Assembly: GCA_002320035.1 (NCBI GenBank)
Contig: DCJL01000025.1
Span: forward strand, 135,085-178,457
DNA from: Clostridiales bacterium UBA1701
GTDB taxonomy: Bacteria; Bacillota; Clostridia; Oscillospirales; Oscillospiraceae
Direction: 5' to 3'
DNA: 43,373 bases
Shown: in pieces, positions 16,526-24,290 of the stretch
Layout: every line of letters starts with the position of its first letter
Numbering within the stretch: the first letter of the stretch is position 1
Position numbers and translations under genes: made by a program
Notes under the pieces: model-generated
Told to the model about the DNA's origin: nothing
What the model saw: only the letters and a program-made list of their open reading frames with translations
Databases searched by the model: none

Positions 16526-17845
16526 ATGGAGACGACAGCGAGACAGGCGGCCCTTGCCGCCCTTGAACGGTGCCGCAGGGACGGCGCCTGGTCCGGCGCT
16601 TCTATTGATAATGTAATAAAAAAATATTCCCTTGACCGGCGCGACGCGGCTCTTGCCTCAAGGCTCTGTCTTGGTGTGCTGCAAAACAGCCGCTTCTGCG
16701 ATTTTTATATCGACCTGTACCGGGATAAGGGGGGCGCTGGACTTGAGCCCAAGCTCCGGGATATCCTTCGCCTGGGGGTGTACCAGCTTTTGTTTCTGGA
16801 CAAGATTCCGGCCCGTGCCGCCGTCAGCGAAAGCGTGGCGCTGAGCCGCGCAGCGGGCTTTGGACGGGCCTCCGGGCTTGTGAACGCGGTTCTCAGGAAA
16901 GTCTCCGATAACATTGGCTCTCTGCCGGATATTCCGGGCAAAGGCAGCGCCGAATATTTGAGCATAAAATACAGCCACCCCCTTTGGCTTGTAAAGCGCA
17001 TTATCTCCGAGCACGATTATTCTTTTGCCGAGGCATTTTTCGCCGCGAATAACAGCCCTCCCGGGCTTACAATACAGGTAAACAAGCTCAAGGTCAGCCC
17101 GGATGCGTACAGGCGGGCTCTGATCCGGGCAGAAATTCCCTTTACGGATACCGGGCTCTCTGGTTGCCTGAGAATTGAGCGCGGTGTTGTCGCCGCCCTT
17201 CCGGGCTTTGAAGAGGGGCTGTTCTATGTACAGGACAAAGCTGCCCGCACGGCAGTGGAAATCGCCGCGCCGCGCGCCGGAATGAAGGTGCTGGACGCTT
17301 GTGCAGCGCCTGGCGGCAAGTCCTTTGCGGCGGCAATCGCCATGGTAAACAAAGGAGAAATCCTTTCCTGCGACATACATGAAAAAAAGCTTTCTCTTAT
17401 CCGTTCCGGCGCAAAGCGCCTGGGGATAGATATCATTGAGACCATGGCCAGGGACGCGCGGCAGCCGGACAGCAGCAGAAAGGGCGCCTTTGACCTGGTG
17501 ATCGCCGATGTGCCCTGCTCGGGCCTGGGCGTAATAGGCAAAAAGCCGGAGATCCGAAATAAAAAAGAGTCTGAAATTTCAGCCCTTCCGCGGATCCAAC
17601 GGCAGATACTTGATAATCTCTCCACTTTTGTAAAGCCCGGCGGCCTTTTGCTCTATTCCACCTGCACTGTGCTCCCCAGCGAGAACGAAGAGGTTGCGGA
17701 GGGGTTTCTCAGGGACAATCCCGGTTTTGAGCCGGTTGGCTTCTCATTGGGCGGGATATGCGCGGCGCAGGGAATGTATACATTTTGGCCGCATTTAGAT
17801 GGAACCGACGGTTTTTTTATTGCCGAAATGAAAAGGAAATACTGA
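16526..17845 (+). CDS. rsmB: RsmB, 16S rRNA (cytosine-967-C5)-methyltransferase
   Basis: SAM-dependent methyltransferase of small-subunit rRNA. The 439-residue protein has an N-terminal NusB-like helical domain (about 1-145) and a C-terminal Rossmann methyltransferase domain with SAM motif VLDACAAPGGKS, catalytic-cysteine motif DVPCSGLGVIG, and STCTVLPSENEEV carrying the second cysteine. It begins two bases after fmt, and its stop shares one base with the rlmN start (TGATG). Confidence 0.95.
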   Translation: METTARQAALAALERCRRDGAWSGASIDNVIKKYSLDRRDAALASRLCLGVLQNSRFCDFYIDLYRDKGGAGLEPKLRDILRLGVYQLLFLDKIPARAAVSESVALSRAAGFGRASGLVNAVLRKVSDNIGSLPDIPGKGSAEYLSIKYSHPLWLVKRIISEHDYSFAEAFFAANNSPPGLTIQVNKLKVSPDAYRRALIRAEIPFTDTGLSGCLRIERGVVAALPGFEEGLFYVQDKAARTAVEIAAPRAGMKVLDACAAPGGKSFAAAIAMVNKGEILSCDIHEKKLSLIRSGAKRLGIDIIETMARDARQPDSSRKGAFDLVIADVPCSGLGVIGKKPEIRNKKESEISALPRIQRQILDNLSTFVKPGGLLLYSTCTVLPSENEEVAEGFLRDNPGFEPVGFSLGGICAAQGMYTFWPHLDGTDGFFIAEMKRKY

Positions 17846-18885
17846 TGGAAAAAGATATTTTATCCATGCTCCCTGAAGAGATTGGCCTGGAGCTTGAAAG
17901 GCTGGGCCAGCCAAAATACAGGGCAAAGCAGGTCTTCTCCTGGCTTTCCCGGGGCGTCCGGGATTTTGACAGTATGACGAACCTGCCAAAATCCCTGCGG
18001 GACAGGCTGAAAGATGAATTCAGCCTGTACGAGCCAAAAGTGCTCAGCAAGCAGGTTTCCGCCATAGACGGCACAATAAAATATCTTTGGGAGCTGAAGG
18101 ACGGCAATGCCGTGGAGACGGTCGTAATGAGCTATAAACACGGCAACACCGTCTGCGTCTCCTGCCAGGTGGGCTGCCGTCAGGGCTGCGCCTTCTGCGC
18201 GTCAACAATCGGCGGACTTGTACGCTCACTGGAACCCTCAGAGATACTGGACGAGGTGCTGTTTTCCCAGCTGGATTCGGGCAAGCCCATATCCAACATT
18301 GTTCTTATGGGGATAGGCGAACCGCTGGATAATTTTGAAAATGTGATGCGTTTCCTGGATCTGGTGAATCACCCGGATGGAATGAATATAGGAATGCGGC
18401 ATATTTCGCTGTCAACCTGCGGCATAACCGAGCGCTTTGACGAGCTTGCAGAGCGGGATTTGCAGCTTACGCTTTCCGTTTCCCTCCATGCGCCGGACGA
18501 TGAGACCCGTTCCATGCTCATGCCGGCCAACCGGGGCCGGGGAGTGGACAAGCTCATGGACTGCTGCCGGCGTTATTCCCGGCATACTGGGCGGCGCATC
18601 TCCTTTGAATATGCCATGATAGACGGCGTGAACGATACCGAGCGTCACGCGCGGCTTTTGGTCAGGCGGGCAAAGGAAACGGGGGCGCATGTCAACCTGA
18701 TCCCCCTTAACCATGTGGAGGAACGGCGTTTCAGGCCTTCCACTCCCGGGCATATGAAGGCTTTTATTAAAATTCTTGAGGACGAAGGCGTAAATGTAAC
18801 GGTGCGCCGCAAACTGGGCGGAGATGTGGACGCATCCTGCGGTCAGCTCAGGCGCAAAATTCGGAAAGAGACCGGGACGGTCTGA
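17845..18885 (+). CDS. rlmN: RlmN, dual-specificity 23S rRNA/tRNA adenine-C2 methyltransferase
   Basis: Radical SAM enzyme methylating A2503 of 23S rRNA and A37 of some tRNAs. Of about 346 residues, the radical SAM cluster motif is CRQGCAFC (CxxxCxxC), followed by GIGEPLDNF and the C-terminal MIDGVNDTERHA and KLGGDVDASCGQL segments, the latter with a catalytic cysteine. I chose ATG 17845 (AAAGGAAA upstream, overlapping the rsmB stop) over an earlier in-frame ATG at 17758, because MEKDILSMLPEEI matches family N-termini. Confidence 0.96.
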   Translation: MEKDILSMLPEEIGLELERLGQPKYRAKQVFSWLSRGVRDFDSMTNLPKSLRDRLKDEFSLYEPKVLSKQVSAIDGTIKYLWELKDGNAVETVVMSYKHGNTVCVSCQVGCRQGCAFCASTIGGLVRSLEPSEILDEVLFSQLDSGKPISNIVLMGIGEPLDNFENVMRFLDLVNHPDGMNIGMRHISLSTCGITERFDELAERDLQLTLSVSLHAPDDETRSMLMPANRGRGVDKLMDCCRRYSRHTGRRISFEYAMIDGVNDTERHARLLVRRAKETGAHVNLIPLNHVEERRFRPSTPGHMKAFIKILEDEGVNVTVRRKLGGDVDASCGQLRRKIRKETGTV

Positions 18886-18925
18886 TTTCATTCCATTGCC
18901 GCATGGCGGCTGAAGTGAGGCGCAA

Positions 18926-19672
18926 ATGAAAAGCTTTGGACTTACCGACAAGGGTAAAATAAGAAAAGATAATCAGGACAGCTTCATAATAGAAAAATGC
19001 GAGGCAAAAGACAGCCTTATTGTGGCTCTGTGCGACGGTATGGGCGGCGCGAAGGCGGGCGGGCTTGCAAGCCAGCTTTCAAACAAGGCCTTTGTGTCAT
19101 ATATTTTTGCAAAGCTAACCTCCCGGGTGAACAGGATGCCCAACTATAAGGAGATCCTTCAGGCTGCCTGCGCCGAGGCCAATGGCGTGGCCTATGAATA
19201 TTCTCAGTTTGATGAGGAGTTCAACGGCATGGGCACCACAATCGTGGGCGGTGTGATAAAGCAGAACGGCAGCGGTTATATTATCAATGTGGGTGACAGC
19301 CGGGCGTATCATATTTCCCGCCGTGGGGGCAGCATCTACCAGATCACCAGGGATCACTCTCTGGTTGAGGATTTGCTGGAATTTGGAGCCATAACAAAGG
19401 AACAGGCAAAGAGGCATCCGCAAAGAAATGTGATAACAAGGGCTCTGGGGTCCGAGGCTGCGGTAGACGCGGATTATTTTGAGTTCAGCCTCCAGAGCGG
19501 CGACGTGCTGCTGCTCTGCTCGGACGGGCTCTCAAATATTATTACCGACCTTGAGATGCTGGACTACGCTCGGGAATATCCGGAGCCGGAGCTGCTGTGC
19601 AGGGCGCTTATGAGCAAGGCATTGAACCGGGGCGCCAGAGACAATGTGACCGTTGTGGCGGTTATGAAGTGA
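18926..19672 (+). CDS. prpC: PrpC/Stp PP2C-type protein phosphatase
   Basis: Metal-dependent Ser/Thr phosphatase that reverses PrkC phosphorylation. The 248 residues show the PP2C motifs in order: RKDNQDSF, CDGMGGAKAG (metal aspartate), GMGTTIVGG, NVGDSRAY, CSDGLSNII, and GARDNVTVV. Length is typical of bacterial stand-alone PP2C. It lies immediately before prkC, the normal antagonistic pair. Confidence 0.96.
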   Translation: MKSFGLTDKGKIRKDNQDSFIIEKCEAKDSLIVALCDGMGGAKAGGLASQLSNKAFVSYIFAKLTSRVNRMPNYKEILQAACAEANGVAYEYSQFDEEFNGMGTTIVGGVIKQNGSGYIINVGDSRAYHISRRGGSIYQITRDHSLVEDLLEFGAITKEQAKRHPQRNVITRALGSEAAVDADYFEFSLQSGDVLLLCSDGLSNIITDLEMLDYAREYPEPELLCRALMSKALNRGARDNVTVVAVMK

Positions 19673-19694
19673 GCTTCAGGGAATGGAGAAGTGT

Positions 19695-21359
19695 ATGAAT
19701 ACAAATGACAAGTACATTGGCAGGATGCTCGACGACCGATATGAAATTCTCGAAATAATTGGAGAGGGCGGCATGGCCGTGGTCTATAAGGCCCTGTGCC
19801 ACCGTCTTAACCGCTATGTGGCGGTAAAGATAATGCGGGATGACATGGCGGCCGATGAGGAATTTCGCCGCCGCTTCTGCGCAGAATCCCACGCCGTTGC
19901 CATGCTTTCTCACCCGAATATCGTGGCCGTGTATGATGTGAGCCACAGCGATGACATTGAATACATAGTCATGGAGCTGGTGGAAGGGATAACGCTCAAG
20001 CAGTATATGGAGAAAAAGGGCGCCCTGGCCTGGAAGGAGGTTCTGCACTTTTCAAAGCAGATCTCCAAGGCGCTGGCCCATGCCCACGAACGCGGCATTA
20101 TCCACCGGGATATCAAGCCGCAGAATATCATGCTCCTGCGGGACGGCACCATCAAGGTGGGAGATTTTGGCATTGCTGCGCTGGAAAACGAAATCTATGA
20201 AAATAACGGCCAGGCCATAGGCTCGATTCATTATATTGCTCCCGAGCAGGCCAGAGGGGAGTGCCCCGATGCACGGAGTGATATTTATTCTCTCGGCGTC
20301 GTGATGTATGAAATGCTCACCGGAGAACAGCCTTACACCGGGGAGACTCTGGGTGAGATCGCCGTGAAACACATGAACGCGGAGCCGGTCCCGCCGCGTG
20401 AAAAGGCACCGGAGACCCCGGAGGAGCTTGAGCGAATATGCCTTAGGGCCATGAACGCCAGCCTTGAGGAGCGCTATCAGACCGCTGGGGAGCTCTACGA
20501 GGATCTGGAAGCCTTTACTCAGGAGCAGCTTAAGGCCGAAGAGGAGATTAATCCGCCAGTGAAACCAATCCGCGCCCCCGGGGAGCAGTCAAAAAAGAAA
20601 TATTCCCAGGGCCGCCGCAGGGCGGGCCGGGTCAGCTTTCTTGCCGGAACTTTCGGCGTGCTTGTGACGGCGCTGGCGCTGTTCATTTTTCTCTGGAAAT
20701 TTTGGCTCGGCGAAATTTTTTCACCGGCTGAGCGGATAAGGATGCCGAACTTCGTGGGCAGCAACTACGAAGCCCTGCTCGGCGACTCGGAAATAGCCGG
20801 GACATACAGCTTCAGGGTAACCTTTATCGTAGACCCTGAGGCACAGCCCGGAATTGTTTTGGCTCAGAATCCCGGCGAGGGGCGGAGCATAATGATAACA
20901 CCGGACGGCGTTGAGGTGGAGCTCACTGTCAGCGCGGGAGAGTCCACCGCGGGCGTACCCGATGTGCTGAATATGGACTATCGGGATGCGGCGGCGGCGC
21001 TCAGGCAGGCAGGATTCTCCGTTGAGATACAAAACGCCATTTCTGACAGTGTTGCCAAGGATCTTGTCATCAGCACCAGCCCCAATGCGGGAGAGCAACT
21101 TAGTACCGGGTCAACGGTTTATATCGTCGTCAGCAGCGGCACGGAGATCTCCTATGTGAGTATGCCGAATCTTGTGGGCCTGTCTGAGGATGCGGCCATT
21201 TCCCAGCTTCAGAACAGCGGCCTTGTTTACGGCGCCTCCGTCAGGGAGACAAACGATGTTGACGCAGGGACAGTTATCGGACAGAGCGTGGAGGCTTTTA
21301 CGGACGTGGAGGAGCACAGCAAAATTGTGCTAACCGTGTCTGCGGGTCCGGAGGGCTGA
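19695..21359 (+). CDS. prkC: PrkC/PknB-type Ser/Thr kinase with PASTA domains
   Basis: Membrane receptor kinase sensing muropeptides/lipid II; in Bacillus PrkC triggers spore germination and controls wall metabolism. The 554 residues contain a kinase domain (about 14-280) with GEGGMAVVYKA, VAVKIM lysine, HRDIKPQNIM catalytic loop and DFGIAAL. A single membrane segment (about 313-335) is followed by three extracellular PASTA repeats opening at MPNFVGSNYEAL, VPDVLNMDYRDA and MPNLVGLSEDAA. I prefer ATG 19695 over 19683 because GGAG at 19685 gives better spacing. The stop shares one base with rsgA. Confidence 0.95.
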   Translation: MNTNDKYIGRMLDDRYEILEIIGEGGMAVVYKALCHRLNRYVAVKIMRDDMAADEEFRRRFCAESHAVAMLSHPNIVAVYDVSHSDDIEYIVMELVEGITLKQYMEKKGALAWKEVLHFSKQISKALAHAHERGIIHRDIKPQNIMLLRDGTIKVGDFGIAALENEIYENNGQAIGSIHYIAPEQARGECPDARSDIYSLGVVMYEMLTGEQPYTGETLGEIAVKHMNAEPVPPREKAPETPEELERICLRAMNASLEERYQTAGELYEDLEAFTQEQLKAEEEINPPVKPIRAPGEQSKKKYSQGRRRAGRVSFLAGTFGVLVTALALFIFLWKFWLGEIFSPAERIRMPNFVGSNYEALLGDSEIAGTYSFRVTFIVDPEAQPGIVLAQNPGEGRSIMITPDGVEVELTVSAGESTAGVPDVLNMDYRDAAAALRQAGFSVEIQNAISDSVAKDLVISTSPNAGEQLSTGSTVYIVVSSGTEISYVSMPNLVGLSEDAAISQLQNSGLVYGASVRETNDVDAGTVIGQSVEAFTDVEEHSKIVLTVSAGPEG

Positions 21360-22246
21360 TGACAGAGGGAATTATCGTGAAAGCCCTCAGCGGCTTTTAT
21401 TATGTTCAGACCGGTGATTCTCTGCTGGAATGTAAGGCCAGAGGCCGTTTTCGCCTCGACGGGACCTCTCCCCTGGTGGGCGACAGAGTTGTATGCAGCG
21501 TTGATGCCGGCGGGAGAGGGCGTATTGACCGGGTTGAGGCTCGGAAGAACTGGTTTGTCCGCCCGGCCGTCGCTAATGTAGACGCACTGGTTTTTGTTGC
21601 CGCCAATACCAATCCGGTCACGGATCCTTTTCTTGTTGACAGGGTTTCGGTCATTGCCGCCGAGGCCGGCTGCGAGCTGATTCTGTGCATCAATAAAACC
21701 GATATTGACGGCGGGGACGCGTTGTATGACATTTTTTCCCTTGCGGGCTTTCCTGTTATACGTACCAGCGCCAAGAGCGGGGAAGGCCTTGATGAACTCC
21801 GCGCGGCGCTCAAGGGGCTTGTATGTGCTTTTACAGGCAACTCCGGCGTAGGCAAGTCCAGCATGCTCAACAGGCTCCTTCCCGGCGCCGGCATACCCAC
21901 CGGACAAGTCAGCGAAAAGCTGGGCCGCGGCAGACATACAACCCGCCATGTGGAGCTTTATTCCCTTGGGGATAACAGCTTTGTGGCAGATACACCAGGC
22001 TTTGCCTCTTTTGATATAGAGATGATGAAGCCGATACTTAAGGAAAACCTCCAGTATGATTTCCGAGAGTTTTCCGACTGCATTGGTGCCTGCCGTTTCA
22101 ACAACTGCGCCCATCTGAAGGAGCCCGGCTGTGCCGTAACCGCTGCCGTGGAGCGCGGGGAAATATCCCGCAGCCGCTACCGCTCTTATGTCCGCCTCTA
22201 TGAACTGACCGCCCAGCACAAAGCTTGGGAAATAAAACAGAATTAA
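21359..22246 (+). CDS. rsgA: RsgA, ribosome small-subunit GTPase
   Basis: Circularly permuted GTPase that checks maturation of the 30S subunit. The 295 residues comprise an N-terminal OB fold, the permuted G domain (G4 NKTDID, G1 GNSGVGKSSML, G3 DTPGFASF) and a C-terminal zinc knuckle CIGACRFNNCAHLKEPGC. In B. subtilis the next genes are rpe, thiN and spoVM; here spoVM follows with only one small gene between. It terminates just before a strong inverted repeat. Confidence 0.96.
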   Translation: MTEGIIVKALSGFYYVQTGDSLLECKARGRFRLDGTSPLVGDRVVCSVDAGGRGRIDRVEARKNWFVRPAVANVDALVFVAANTNPVTDPFLVDRVSVIAAEAGCELILCINKTDIDGGDALYDIFSLAGFPVIRTSAKSGEGLDELRAALKGLVCAFTGNSGVGKSSMLNRLLPGAGIPTGQVSEKLGRGRHTTRHVELYSLGDNSFVADTPGFASFDIEMMKPILKENLQYDFREFSDCIGACRFNNCAHLKEPGCAVTAAVERGEISRSRYRSYVRLYELTAQHKAWEIKQN

Positions 22247-22247
22247 G

Positions 22248-22277
22248 GGAATTATCAGCCCGCCCCCTGCGTATAAT
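22248..22277 (+). promoter_or_regulatory. Sigma-E-like promoter for the spoVM unit
   Basis: GGAATTAT at 22248-22255 and CGTATAAT at 22270-22277 resemble the Bacillus sigma-E pair (GKMATATT, 14-15 bases, CATACAMT), each matching about six of eight positions with a 14-base spacer. It precedes the 50-residue protein and spoVM, which is in the mother-cell regulon in known species. Proposed by eye. Confidence 0.45.
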
Positions 22278-22304
22278 GTGAAGAATACATTGTGCGGGGG
22301 GCGG
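22260..22304 (+). repeat. 45-base inverted repeat ahead of the small membrane protein
   Basis: CGCCCCCTGC near 22261 pairs with GTGCGGGGGGCG near 22292-22303, with inner AATGT/ACATT pairing around a GAAGAAT loop. It overlaps the -10 candidate and its G-rich arm is the only plausible RBS for ATG 22311, so it could affect translation of that gene. It has no T-tract after it. Confidence 0.5.
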
Positions 22305-22310
22305 TTTGCT

Positions 22311-22463
22311 ATGCGAAAGGGACGCCGGGGAATGTGGGGCTGCATTGCGATATTCGCGGGGCTGGTGATTATCCTGTCACTTGTGCTGCCTGTGGAGTTC
22401 TGGTGGTTCATATTTGCGGCGGCGCTTATCGGCCTTGGGATCTGGTATCTGCGCTGCTGCTGA
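22311..22463 (+). CDS. Small membrane protein upstream of spoVM
   Basis: A 50-residue protein, unrecognised. After a basic start (MRKGRRGMW) it has two hydrophobic segments, CIAIFAGLVIILSLVLP and FWWFIFAAALIGLGIWYL, ending RCC, so a small two-pass hairpin protein is likely. I chose ATG 22311 after the G-rich site rather than TTG/ATG codons further up within the inverted repeat. Its position between a sigma-E-like promoter and spoVM makes a sporulation role plausible, but this is inference from context. Confidence 0.6.
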   Translation: MRKGRRGMWGCIAIFAGLVIILSLVLPVEFWWFIFAAALIGLGIWYLRCC

Positions 22464-22482
22464 GTTTAAGGGGGAATGGGGC

Positions 22483-22551
22483 ATGAAGATATACATAATC
22501 AAACTTCCGCGTTTTCTGGCAAGGCTCTTTGGCAGACTGGGCAGAAGGTAA
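22483..22551 (+). CDS. spoVM: SpoVM, spore coat anchoring peptide
   Basis: A 22-codon gene encoding a peptide beginning MKIYIIKLPRFLARL. It aligns with B. subtilis SpoVM (26 residues, MKFYTIKLPKFL...), keeping the MKxYxIKLPxFL core and Pro9, a residue known to matter for curvature sensing. SpoVM is an amphipathic helix that recognises the convex forespore membrane and anchors the SpoIVA coat basement layer. AAGGGGGA at 22468-22475 is seven bases upstream. The location downstream of prkC-rsgA matches Bacillus synteny. The peptide is four residues shorter than Bacillus SpoVM at the C-terminus, ending in basic residues. It is below normal gene-finder length cutoffs. Confidence 0.9.
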   Translation: MKIYIIKLPRFLARLFGRLGRR

Positions 22552-22577
22552 TATAAGGCTGCCCGTGTGCATATGTT
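22548..22577 (+). promoter_or_regulatory. Sigma-E-like promoter for the sipL-like gene
   Basis: GTAATATA at 22548-22555 (seven of eight matches to GKMATATT) and CATATGTT at 22570-22577 (CATA core) are 14 bases apart. It overlaps the spoVM stop codon and precedes the sipL-like ATG by 30 bases. Proposed by eye. Confidence 0.5.
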
Positions 22578-22607
22578 GTACAAACTGTGCAGCAAGGAGC
22601 GTTGTAT

Positions 22608-24110
22608 ATGGAAATAAGCTTTGAAAATAAGGTGGTCGGCACATACAGGGAAATTTCCCATCAGCTTAAGCGGATTCAGGAGAGTATGGAGAGCGTTGTA
22701 CCGGATACAAACGACGATATTGGCAGAATTGCCTCGGTTCAGACCTCCGTGCTGCTTAAAAGCAAGGACTTGACCGGTAGGGGAGTAAGCGTGACGGGGG
22801 AGGCCTGTGCATGTATTCTCTATATTACAGAGGGCGAAAACGCAGTGTCTTTTCTGCGCCTTTCAAAAAATTTCTCCATGGATTTTGATATCGGCGATAT
22901 GGAGCCTGACATCACCGCGCAGATAAATCTCAGTGTCACTGGCACCGAGGCCAGAATTCTCAATCCGAGAAAGGTTTCGGTAACCATGGAACTGTCAGGA
23001 GAGCTGAGCTGCTATCGGCCGGAGACCATTGCGGTGGAAAGCCTGCTGCCGGGGGATGGCTGCCGGGGGCTTCATGCGCGCATAGAGACGGCGGAGCTTA
23101 TGATAGCCAACGCTGTATGCGAGAAAACTTTTGCCGTAAACGGGCAGTTTTCCTTTCCGTCCGGCAAGCCGGCTCCGGCCTGCCTTGCCTTTCAGGGAGT
23201 GGATTTCTCCGTAAATGAGACAGAACATATCGGCAGCAAGCTCATAATAAAGGGGAACGTCAATCTTGCCGTCTGCTATCTCTCCGAAGAGGTTAATTAT
23301 CCCCTGCGGGCCGAATTCAGCACCCCCTTCTCTCAGATAATAGACACCGGAGAGGAAGAGATGGACGGATGCTCGGCCATGATAGCGCTTAACTCTGCTT
23401 ATTATGAGATAATCGACACGATTAATGGCGAGAAAGCCCTTGACGCGGAGCTGCACGCGGTTTTGCAAATCGTCAGCCACAGAAAGCGGAGCCTCAGCTA
23501 TATCTCAGATGCATACAGCAATCTGATGCCGGCAAAATGCGTCTGTCAGAGCGGGCAGATAAACTGCGGCTCGGGGATGCTTCGCTCCAGACTTACGGGA
23601 GAAGAGCGGCTGAATGTGGGGGAGGACTGCGCAGATGTGCTCAGCGTTTTTACCAATGCAGCGCAGGTCAGCGCCGGGCAGGGCGGAATCTCCGCCGCTG
23701 TGACACTGGATTTTATTTACCGCAGCAAAAGCGGAGCGCTTTCCGCTGCCAGGCGGCTGATAAGCCTTGAAGGCCAGGGGCCGGAGAACCCTGCGAGCAT
23801 AATAGGCAGCCGAATTTGCGAGCTGAACATACGGCCGGACGGAGCCACGGCCGACTGCCGTCTGGTTCTGGAGCTATGCTATCTGAGCGGCTCCCGCCTT
23901 GAAATAAACCGTGTTGTCGGGGTGACGCTTGACGAAGAGGCGGCATACGACCAGGCGCGCTTCCCCTCAATCACTCTGGCACATGCAGGAGAGGAGAGCC
24001 TCTGGGAGCTTGCCAAGAATTACCATTCAAGTACAGCGCTCATTCGAGCTGTGAACGCCGAAATTGAGCCGGGACCCGGCAGACTTCTGCTTATTCCCAG
24101 AGAAATATAG
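22608..24110 (+). CDS. sipL: SPOCS (DUF3794) and LysM protein, SipL-like spore morphogenesis factor
   Basis: A 500-residue protein with DUF3794/SPOCS repeats through most of its length (for example FDIGDMEPDITAQINLSV and ADVLSVFTNAAQ) and a C-terminal LysM-like module (about 452-498, HAGEESLWELAKNYHSS then LLLIPREI). This architecture matches Clostridioides difficile SipL, a SpoIVA-binding protein needed for coat localisation, whose LysM domain contacts SpoIVA. AAGGAG is eight bases ahead of ATG 22608, and the gene follows spoVM directly, with a sigma-E-like promoter and a strong terminator around it. SipL identity is therefore well supported though not proven; other SPOCS/LysM proteins exist in Clostridia. 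Confidence 0.8.
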   Translation: MEISFENKVVGTYREISHQLKRIQESMESVVPDTNDDIGRIASVQTSVLLKSKDLTGRGVSVTGEACACILYITEGENAVSFLRLSKNFSMDFDIGDMEPDITAQINLSVTGTEARILNPRKVSVTMELSGELSCYRPETIAVESLLPGDGCRGLHARIETAELMIANAVCEKTFAVNGQFSFPSGKPAPACLAFQGVDFSVNETEHIGSKLIIKGNVNLAVCYLSEEVNYPLRAEFSTPFSQIIDTGEEEMDGCSAMIALNSAYYEIIDTINGEKALDAELHAVLQIVSHRKRSLSYISDAYSNLMPAKCVCQSGQINCGSGMLRSRLTGEERLNVGEDCADVLSVFTNAAQVSAGQGGISAAVTLDFIYRSKSGALSAARRLISLEGQGPENPASIIGSRICELNIRPDGATADCRLVLELCYLSGSRLEINRVVGVTLDEEAAYDQARFPSITLAHAGEESLWELAKNYHSSTALIRAVNAEIEPGPGRLLLIPREI

Positions 24111-24118
24111 CCCTTTAA

Positions 24119-24160
24119 ACGCGGGAGACACCGGTTTTCGGCCGCCTCCCGCGTATTTTT
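24119..24160 (+). terminator. Intrinsic terminator after sipL-like gene
   Basis: ACGCGGGAG (24119-24127) pairs perfectly with CTCCCGCGT (24146-24154), with internal CCGG/CCGG pairing, followed by ATTTTTCTTT. Confidence 0.85.
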
Positions 24161-24162
24161 CT

Positions 24163-24190
24163 TTGCAGATGGACGTAATTCTGATATAAT
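24163..24190 (+). promoter_or_regulatory. Sigma-A promoter upstream of phoP
   Basis: TTGCAG at 24163-24168 and TATAAT at 24185-24190, spacing 16. It lies about 100 bases before the response regulator; the TTTACA repeats begin eleven bases after the -10 element. Confidence 0.65.
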
Positions 24191-24200
24191 CAGCATGCGC

Positions 24201-24217
24201 TTTACAGGGAATTTACA
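24201..24217 (+). promoter_or_regulatory. PhoP-box-like direct repeat upstream of phoP
   Basis: TTTACA at 24201-24206 and TTTACA at 24212-24217, an exact direct repeat with 11-base period and 5-base spacer. This is the layout of Firmicutes PhoP half-sites (TT[ATC]ACA with 4-6 base spacers). It suggests autoregulation of the phoPR operon. Confidence 0.65.
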
Positions 24218-24290
24218 GTAACGGGATATTTAAGCTTACCATTTTTTTATAAAATTTATTTAGAACGTTTGTATCAGAGGAAGTGTTTTA

